The notes under the pieces were generated by a model. That model ran no database searches. It was not told the DNA's origin and was given only the letters and a program-made list of their open reading frames with translations. 11,068 nt of DNA from Clostridiales bacterium (GTDB taxonomy: Bacteria > Bacillota > Clostridia > Oscillospirales > Oscillospiraceae). The DNA lies in contig PITX01000023.1 of assembly GCA_017577345.1 (NCBI GenBank), positions 1-11,068 of the forward strand, given 5' to 3'. Of this stretch, positions 6,108 to 11,068 are shown piece after piece; within the stretch, counting starts at the first letter, position 1, and every line of letters begins with the position of its first letter. Both the position numbers and the translations under genes were made by a program.

Positions 6108-6136
6108 AGTATACCACAAAAGTCCGGAAAGTGCAA
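6108..6136 (-). promoter_or_regulatory. Promoter of the vanZ-like/metG operon
   Basis: On the minus strand TTGCAC (6131-6136), a 17-bp spacer and TATACT (6108-6113), with an extended -10 (TGG). The start codon is at 6074, so the leader is under 30 nt, too short for a T-box or other riboswitch. Confidence 0.8.
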
Positions 6137-6192
6137 CCAACAGAGAAAAATGCTGTATGTTTTTCCGAAAAGACAAATTCCCCCATTTCGCC

Positions 6193-6221
6193 TTGTATTT
6201 TGCAGCATTTTGTGATACGAT
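6193..6221 (+). promoter_or_regulatory. Candidate promoter of the metF-acs operon
   Basis: TTGTAT (6193-6198), a 17-bp spacer and TACGAT (6216-6221) with TGA forming an extended -10. A perfect TATAAT at 6237-6242 is an alternative -10, but no good -35 lies 16-18 bp before it. Either choice leaves about 50-75 nt of leader before the ATG at 6300, with no recognisable SAM, cobalamin or THF riboswitch. Confidence 0.6.
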
Positions 6222-6299
6222 AAAGATTAATAAATGTATAATGGTAAAGTGTTGGCTTTTCTTTTCCCACAACAACCCGATGACAGGAGGCATACAGCT

Positions 6300-7223
6300 A
6301 TGCGGAAGATCACCGAAATCATGAAAGAACGAAACACAGTCTCCTTTGAAGTTTTCCCGCCTAAGACCGATGCCGGCATGGAAAAGCTCTGCGGCAAGGG
6401 CGGTATGCTGGAAAAGCTGTATTCGCTGCACCCCGACTATATTTCCTGCACCTATGGCGCAGGCGGTACGAATGTCGGCAAAAATCTGGAGGTGCTGAAA
6501 AAGATCCGTGCAGACGGCTGCTGTACCCCCGTCACACACTTTACCTGCATCGGCAACACGAAAGACAGCATCCGTGCCCAGCTGCAGACCTATCTGGATA
6601 ACGGGATCGACCATATGCTCGCGCTGCGCGGCGATCTGCCGTTCGGCATGACGGAGACCGGCGGTGACCTGCACCACGCAACGGAGCTTGTCAGCTTCGT
6701 CCGCAAGGAATTTGGTGACCGCTTCACCGTCGCCGTTGCAGGCTCGCCCGAGGGTCACATTGCCTGCACCTCGCTGGAGGCGGATATCGGCTTCCTCAAG
6801 CAAAAGCAGGATAACGGTGCAGACCTCATCCTTACCCAGCTTTGCTGGGATGTGGATCAGTTCCACCGCTGGCTCGACGCCATCCGCGCCGCCGGCATCA
6901 CCATGCCCGTCGATGTCGGCATCATGCCCATTCTCGACCAGGCAGCCACCATCAACATGGCACTCTCCCGCAACGGCTGTGCTCTGCCGCGGGAGCTGAC
7001 AAGAATAATTTCCAAATACTGGATCTTTCCCAACCCGTTTGACAAAGAACCGACTGACACGGAGGTTTCCTCGAAGAAAGCATCCTTTAAGGAGGCGGGC
7101 ATCGAATACACCGTTCGCCTGATCGGTGAATACCTTGCCTGCGGCGTCAACGGCTTCCATCTGTACGCACTGAACAAGTACGACGATGTCGCCCGGATCG
7201 CAAAAGAGGCAAATCTCATCTGA
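6300..7223 (+). CDS. metF: 5,10-methylenetetrahydrofolate reductase
   Basis: FAD-dependent TIM-barrel enzyme that reduces 5,10-methylene-THF to 5-methyl-THF, supplying methyl groups for methionine synthesis or for the methyl branch of the Wood-Ljungdahl pathway. The 307 residues match the MetF family length. Landmarks are SFEVFPPKT at 15-23 with the catalytic-type Glu17, TYGAGGT at 51-57, LALRGDLP at 107-114 (folate/FAD-contacting Asp112), AGSPEGH at 147-153 and ILTQLCWD at 177-184. The ATG at 6300 was chosen because AGGAGG (6285-6290) lies 9 nt upstream and an N-terminal extension to 6234 has no family counterpart. It heads the acs gene set, with acsD starting 26 nt after its stop, which points to delivery of methyl-THF to the corrinoid protein. 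No metV partner gene is adjacent. Confidence 0.95.
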   Translation: MRKITEIMKERNTVSFEVFPPKTDAGMEKLCGKGGMLEKLYSLHPDYISCTYGAGGTNVGKNLEVLKKIRADGCCTPVTHFTCIGNTKDSIRAQLQTYLDNGIDHMLALRGDLPFGMTETGGDLHHATELVSFVRKEFGDRFTVAVAGSPEGHIACTSLEADIGFLKQKQDNGADLILTQLCWDVDQFHRWLDAIRAAGITMPVDVGIMPILDQAATINMALSRNGCALPRELTRIISKYWIFPNPFDKEPTDTEVSSKKASFKEAGIEYTVRLIGEYLACGVNGFHLYALNKYDDVARIAKEANLI

Positions 7224-7249
7224 TTATCTTTCCGTTTGGAGGCACGACC

Positions 7250-8191
7250 ATGGCTTTTACAGCAAAAACAGAGGCGTATCCCGCATCGGTGATACCCGTC
7301 ACGATCGGCACAGGCGAAAAGGCGATCACGCTGGGCGGAAACCATGCTCTGCCCTTCTGCTCCTTTGATGCACCGATTCAAAATGCGCCGAAAATCGGTA
7401 TGGAAATTCCCGATGCAGGCATCCGTGCCTATCTGCAGGCAGGTCTGTGCGAATTCTATCAAGGCTGTACCTGTCCTGCCGAGATGGCAAAGCGTGCCGC
7501 CTCCGTACCGGGCGTTTCCTTCCTCTGCCTGCATTTGGAAAGTGCCGACCCCAACGGCGAAAACAAATCCGCCGCGGAATGTGCCGCGCTTGCTCGTTCC
7601 GTTGCCGGAGCGACCGACCTGCCGCTTGTCATCATGGGCTGCAAAAACGCGGCAAAGGATGCCGAGATTTTCGCGGCGATCGCCGAGGCACTGCAGGGCA
7701 GGAATATTCTCCTGCTCTCGGCTTGTGAGGAAAACTACAAATCAGTCTGCACCGCCGCTCTGAGCTACGGGCAGAAAATCGGTGCGGAATCCGCCGTGGA
7801 TATCAACCTGGCAAAGCAGCTCAATGTGCTGATCACCCAGCTCGGCGCTGCGCCGTCGTCCGTTGTGATGAATGTCGGCTCTGCCGCCGCCGGGTACGGC
7901 TATGAATATGTCGCCTCCACCATCGACCGCATCCGTGCCGCCGCGCTGGCACAGAGCGACGATCTGCTCCAAATGCCGATCATCACGCCGGTGGCAGACG
8001 AGGCATGGAGCGTCAAGGAGGCGATCGTGCCCGAGGCGGATATGCCTGCCTGGGGCGATGCCGAGAAGCGCGGCATTGAAATGGAGATCACTACTGCCGC
8101 CGCTTATCTGACCTGCGGCTCGGACGCGGTCATCCTGCGCCATCCGGCGGCAGTCAGTGCCATTGCGGACATGCTTGCCGCGCTGATCTGA
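7250..8191 (+). CDS. acsD: Corrinoid/iron-sulfur protein small subunit (acetyl-CoA synthase complex delta subunit)
   Basis: Small, TIM-barrel subunit of the heterodimeric corrinoid iron-sulfur protein (CoFeSP), which carries the methyl group on cobalamin between methyl-THF and acetyl-CoA synthase. At 313 residues it is close to the usual 310-325. Diagnostic stretches include the N-terminal TIGTGEKAITLGG, LHLESADPNGENKS in the strand 3 region, VVMNVGSAAAGYGYEY followed by DRIRAAAL, and the C-terminal DEAWSVKEA. GGAGG lies 7 nt upstream of the ATG. Its partner, the large subunit, is encoded 20 nt downstream as the N-terminal part of a fusion protein. The assignment rests on overall resemblance to AcsD as remembered, not on an alignment. 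Confidence 0.92.
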   Translation: MAFTAKTEAYPASVIPVTIGTGEKAITLGGNHALPFCSFDAPIQNAPKIGMEIPDAGIRAYLQAGLCEFYQGCTCPAEMAKRAASVPGVSFLCLHLESADPNGENKSAAECAALARSVAGATDLPLVIMGCKNAAKDAEIFAAIAEALQGRNILLLSACEENYKSVCTAALSYGQKIGAESAVDINLAKQLNVLITQLGAAPSSVVMNVGSAAAGYGYEYVASTIDRIRAAALAQSDDLLQMPIITPVADEAWSVKEAIVPEADMPAWGDAEKRGIEMEITTAAAYLTCGSDAVILRHPAAVSAIADMLAALI

Positions 8192-8211
8192 ACGAAAGGA
8201 GGACATGCGCT

Positions 8212-10449
8212 ATGGCATTGAAGGGCTTAGATATTTTTAAGCTGTCTCCGAAGAAAAACTGCAGAGAATGCGGTTGTCCGACCTGTATGTCGTTCTGTAT
8301 GAAGGTCGCGCAGGGTGCGGCGTCGTTGGACAGCTGTCCGCACTTCTCTCCCGAGGCGATCGCCGCACTTCTCGAGGCGACTGCGCCTCCCATGAAGACG
8401 GTTTCGGTCGGAAATGACCTGAAGCTCGGCGGTGAAACCGTCCTGTTCCGCCACGAAAAGACCTTTGTTTCGCGCAACCGCTTTGCTGTTTCCGTCTGCA
8501 CCAGCATGGAGGACACAGCCGTCAAAGAGCGGCTTTCCGGCCTGCAGAAGATCGACTATGAGCGCATTGGTGAGCGCGAATATATTGAGTTCGTTCTGGT
8601 ACACTGTACAACAGATGCCGCCGGAAAATGGGAGGCACTCGTCAAAAGTGCCGCCGCGACCGGACGCACGCTGATCCTCGACTGTGAAAATCCGGACTGT
8701 GCCAAGCGGGCACTTGCCATCTGCGCTGACGGCAAGCCCATTCTCAACGGTGCAAACGCGGAAAACTACGCCGAGATGAACGCGATCGCGCTGGAATACG
8801 GCGTTGTGCTCGGTGTCCGCGGAGAAAATCTCAGCAAGCTTTACGACACCGTGAAGCAGTTGGAAGCACTCGGCAATAAAAATCTCATTCTCGATGTCAC
8901 CGGTAAAGATGCAAAGGAAACCTTTGCCAATGCCGTTCTCGTCCGCCGTACCGCACTGAAAGACGGCGACCGCACCCTCGGCTATCCCTCTATCGTCAAT
9001 CTGGCAAGGATCGCGCGGGGCAATCTCTCCCTGCAGACGGCACTTGCCGCCGCCTTTACGCTGAAATACGGCTCTGTGATCGTCATGGAGCAGATGTGCT
9101 ATGCGCAGGCTCTGCCGCTGTACGGTCTGCGCCAGAACATCTTCACCGACCCGCAGAAGCCGATGAAGGTCACGCCGGGCATCTATCCGATGAACGGCGC
9201 TACACCGGATGATCCCTGTCTGATAACCGTCGATTTCGCGCTGACCTATTTCCTCGTCTCCGGCGAGATCGAACGCTCGGGTGTACCGGTCAACCTGTTG
9301 ATCACCGATGCCTCCGGCATGTCCGTTCTGACTGCCTGGGCGGCGGGAAAATTCTCCGCCTCCACCGTCAAAGCCTTTTTTGACGGGCAGGACATCGCGT
9401 CCAAAATCAGAAGCCGCATCCTCGTCATTCCCGGCAAGGTCGCGGTGATGCGCGGCGAAATTCAGGAGAAGCTGCCGGAGTGGAAGGTCATTTCCGGCAC
9501 GAAAGAGGCTGTAGAGCTGGTCAAGTACCTCAAGGACGGCGAGCATCTCAAGGCCGCCGCCGCACCGGTCAAGTCCGCTGCGCCGCGTATGGGCGGCAAA
9601 TTGGTCATTCCCGACATCGTACACAGGGATATGGGCGTTTCCTACAAGCCCCGGAATGCGCAGTCAAAGAAATTCGTCATCATCGGCGAACGCATCCACT
9701 GCATCAGTCCCGTCATCCGTGAGGCGATGGCGACCTTCAACCCCGACCCGATTTTAGAGCGCGCTGCACAGCAGATCAAAGCAGGCGCGACCTATCTCGA
9801 TGTCAATATCGGTCCTGCAGAGTCAAACGGTCCCGAGCTGATGACCTGGGCTGTCAGGCTCCTGCAGGAGGATTTCAACAATGTGCCGCTGGCACTCGAT
9901 ACCACCAACAGCAAGGCGATCGAAGCCGGTATCCGCGTCTATAACCGCACCAACGGCAAGCCCATCGTCAACTCTGCGGACGCAGGCTCGCGCATCTCCA
10001 ACATCGACCTTGCCGCCGCGAATGACGCCATAGTCATCGCCCTGTGCTCTGCTGACGGCATTGCCAAGGACAATGAGGAGCGGATGCACCACTGCCACAC
10101 GATGCTCGAGCGCGGGCTGTCTCTCGGCATGGATGCGTCTGACCTGTGGTTTGACCCGCTGTTTTTGGTCGTCAAGGGGATGCAGGAGAAACAGATGGAT
10201 GTCCTCAACGCCATCCGTATGTTCTCCGACGAGGGGCTGAACTCCACCGGCGGTCTGTCCAACAGCTCCAACGGTGCGCCCAAGGCCATTCGCCCCATCA
10301 TGGACTCCGCACTCATCGCCATGGCGATGATGCAGGGTCTGACCTCTGCGATCGTCAATCCGAACGACCGTCGGCTGATGGAGACGGTCAGATCCTGCGA
10401 TATTATCAAGAACAACGAGCTGTATTCCGACAGTTATCTGGAAATATAA
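8212..10449 (+). CDS. acsC-acsE: Fusion of corrinoid/iron-sulfur protein large subunit (AcsC) and methyl-THF:corrinoid methyltransferase (AcsE)
   Basis: A 745-residue protein joining two proteins that are normally separate. Residues 1-443 match AcsC, the CoFeSP large (gamma) subunit: an N-terminal [4Fe-4S] domain with C17, C20, C25 and C42 (KNCRECGCPTC, LDSCPHF), then the TIM-barrel and C-terminal cobalamin-binding region (LVIPGKVAVMRGEIQE). An Ala/Pro-rich linker (about 444-485) leads to residues 486-745, a pterin-binding TIM barrel like AcsE/MeTr, about 260 residues as usual. It shows FVIIGERIH, TYLDVNIGPA, LALDTTNSKAIEAG, DLWFDPLFL, the GLSNSSN loop whose Asn contacts the pterin in MeTr, and YSDSYLEI at the end. 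AcsE transfers the methyl of methyl-THF to Co(I) of AcsC, so the fusion joins donor enzyme and acceptor. The frame is open throughout. AAAGGAGG lies 9 nt before the ATG. The domain calls are strong; a sequencing artefact is unlikely because a genuine linker separates the halves. Confidence 0.92.
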   Translation: MALKGLDIFKLSPKKNCRECGCPTCMSFCMKVAQGAASLDSCPHFSPEAIAALLEATAPPMKTVSVGNDLKLGGETVLFRHEKTFVSRNRFAVSVCTSMEDTAVKERLSGLQKIDYERIGEREYIEFVLVHCTTDAAGKWEALVKSAAATGRTLILDCENPDCAKRALAICADGKPILNGANAENYAEMNAIALEYGVVLGVRGENLSKLYDTVKQLEALGNKNLILDVTGKDAKETFANAVLVRRTALKDGDRTLGYPSIVNLARIARGNLSLQTALAAAFTLKYGSVIVMEQMCYAQALPLYGLRQNIFTDPQKPMKVTPGIYPMNGATPDDPCLITVDFALTYFLVSGEIERSGVPVNLLITDASGMSVLTAWAAGKFSASTVKAFFDGQDIASKIRSRILVIPGKVAVMRGEIQEKLPEWKVISGTKEAVELVKYLKDGEHLKAAAAPVKSAAPRMGGKLVIPDIVHRDMGVSYKPRNAQSKKFVIIGERIHCISPVIREAMATFNPDPILERAAQQIKAGATYLDVNIGPAESNGPELMTWAVRLLQEDFNNVPLALDTTNSKAIEAGIRVYNRTNGKPIVNSADAGSRISNIDLAAANDAIVIALCSADGIAKDNEERMHHCHTMLERGLSLGMDASDLWFDPLFLVVKGMQEKQMDVLNAIRMFSDEGLNSTGGLSNSSNGAPKAIRPIMDSALIAMAMMQGLTSAIVNPNDRRLMETVRSCDIIKNNELYSDSYLEI

Positions 10450-10464
10450 ATACGGAGGTACAAC

Positions 10465-10899
10465 ATGAAAAAGCTTTCCATGATTCTGATCGCTGCCCTG
10501 CTGATTACTATACTTGCAGGCTGTTCCATTCAGCACTCAGTCGATGGCATTCAGGAGGAAGCAGAAAAACTGCCGATTATCGAAGTGGTACAGGTTTTGG
10601 CAGACAATGATGAGAACGCTTTTTTGGCATATATGCACCCCTCGGTTTCCAAAGATGCCGCCCACAACGGGTTTGTCTATATGGCTGACTATCTGTATGC
10701 AGCTGCCCCGGTATCGCTTGAGTGTCTCAGTACCAATATATATGCCGGCATCGGTGCCGGTGGGAAGTCCCGCACCATTACCTCAAGCTATCTTGTTCAC
10801 CTTGATAAGGGCAGCATTCTTGTCGATGCCGTATATGTCGAAGACAGCGACGGCTCCGGATTTACACAGTTTCTCTGCAAAATCGGTGTTGCACAGTAA
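10465..10899 (+). CDS. Small lipoprotein of unknown function within the acs operon
   Basis: A 144-residue predicted lipoprotein: positively charged start (MKK), hydrophobic stretch 4-18, and lipobox LAGC with the lipidated Cys at 20. The mature part (about 125 residues) is soluble and acidic, starting with a helical segment (EEAEKLPIIEVVQVLADNDE) followed by alternating strands. This outline could fit an NTF2-like fold, but no signature was recognised and that is only a guess. GGAGG precedes the ATG by 7 nt. The gene starts 15 nt after the AcsC-AcsE fusion and ends 30 nt before the acsV start, so it is almost certainly part of the operon. Its extracytoplasmic location is odd next to cytoplasmic corrinoid enzymes. 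Confidence 0.85.
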   Translation: MKKLSMILIAALLITILAGCSIQHSVDGIQEEAEKLPIIEVVQVLADNDENAFLAYMHPSVSKDAAHNGFVYMADYLYAAAPVSLECLSTNIYAGIGAGGKSRTITSSYLVHLDKGSILVDAVYVEDSDGSGFTQFLCKIGVAQ

Positions 10900-10929
10900 T
10901 TTTCCTTTTCCGAAAAAGGAGTTTCCTTC

Positions 10930-11068
10930 ATGTTTCAAGTGTCTTTCCAATTTGATAACGGAGATGCGCCTGTAACTGCCGCTGTTTCGCCCGAAGAAAC
11001 GCTTCTGGATGCGGCACGGCGGCTGAAGATCGCAATTGACGCGCCCTGCTCCGGCAACGGCTCATGCG
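10930..11068 (+). CDS. acsV: Corrinoid protein reductive activator (RACo-type), 5' end only
   Basis: Only the first 46 codons are in the window; the gene runs off the right edge. They encode the start of a plant-type [2Fe-2S] ferredoxin domain: a beta hairpin, DAARRLKIAIDAP, then C40-SGNGS-C46, the first two of four expected cluster cysteines. In acetogens the protein with such an N-terminus beside acsC/acsD/acsE is the ATP-dependent reductive activator (RACo, AcsV; ASKHA/DUF4445 C-terminal domain), which returns accidentally oxidised Co(II) of CoFeSP to Co(I). AAAGGAG lies 8 nt upstream of the ATG. The identification depends on the acs context and the ferredoxin motif, since the ASKHA part is not visible; an ordinary [2Fe-2S] ferredoxin remains possible. 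Confidence 0.8.
   Translation, partial: MFQVSFQFDNGDAPVTAAVSPEETLLDAARRLKIAIDAPCSGNGSC

Noticed and set aside
6222..6299. SAM, cobalamin or other riboswitch in front of metF
   Set aside because: The leader is at most about 75 nt and shows none of the conserved boxes or long stems these riboswitches need.
6075..7160. N-terminal extension of the VanZ-like reading frame through metF
   Set aside because: The extension is antisense to metF and passes upstream of the promoter at 6108-6136. A strong ribosome binding site marks the shorter start at 6074.
8227..9624. Long antisense reading frame (465 codons) opposite the AcsC-AcsE gene
   Set aside because: It mirrors the codon structure of the recognised gene, has no ribosome binding site and resembles no protein family.
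9823..10536. Antisense reading frame of 237 codons over the AcsE domain and the lipoprotein start
   Set aside because: It overlaps two well-supported genes on the other strand and has no ribosome binding site or recognisable product.

Overview
The window looks like chromosomal DNA of an anaerobic, endospore-forming clostridial Firmicute, most plausibly of the Ruminococcaceae/Oscillospiraceae type. The reasons are a SpoVT homologue (sporulation), rubrerythrin, corrinoid methyl-transfer proteins of the Wood-Ljungdahl type, AGGAGG-type ribosome binding sites and standard TTGnnn/TATAAT promoters. The family-level guess is inference. All functional calls come from recognising motifs by eye; no database search was run.

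Layout. Positions 1-392 hold no gene but are dense in inverted repeats, including a 38-nt hairpin sequence present twice (13-50 and 350-387). A BMP/PnrA-type nucleoside-binding lipoprotein gene (393-1385, minus) follows, with a clear promoter and a stem-loop at the very 5' end of its message. A tRNA-Gly(CCC) gene (1633-1706, plus) with its own promoter is followed by a strong terminator, a compact three-hairpin element, and a second copy of the tRNA 3' end 155 bp downstream, resembling an integration or duplication scar. spoVT (1892-2434, minus) is divergent from a DUF3592-like membrane protein (2635-3027, plus), which is followed by rubrerythrin (3098-3637, plus). Rubrerythrin converges on metG (3682-5631, minus) at a shared terminator; metG lies downstream of a VanZ-like membrane protein gene (5658-6074, minus).

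The right-hand 4.8 kb is one tight plus-strand operon that runs off the window: metF (methylenetetrahydrofolate reductase), acsD (small subunit of the corrinoid/iron-sulfur protein, CoFeSP), a single 745-codon gene in which the large CoFeSP subunit AcsC is fused to the methyltransferase AcsE, a small lipoprotein of unknown function, and the start of acsV, the ferredoxin-domain reductive activator of the corrinoid protein. Together these would reduce methylene-THF to methyl-THF, move the methyl group to the cobalamin of CoFeSP, and reactivate cobalamin oxidised by accident. The carbonyl-branch enzymes (CO dehydrogenase, acetyl-CoA synthase) are not in this window, so whether the methyl group goes to acetyl-CoA or to another acceptor such as methionine cannot be decided here.

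The most interesting observations are the AcsC-AcsE fusion, the lipoprotein inside a cytoplasmic corrinoid operon, and the duplicated tRNA 3' end enclosing a structured 155-bp segment.
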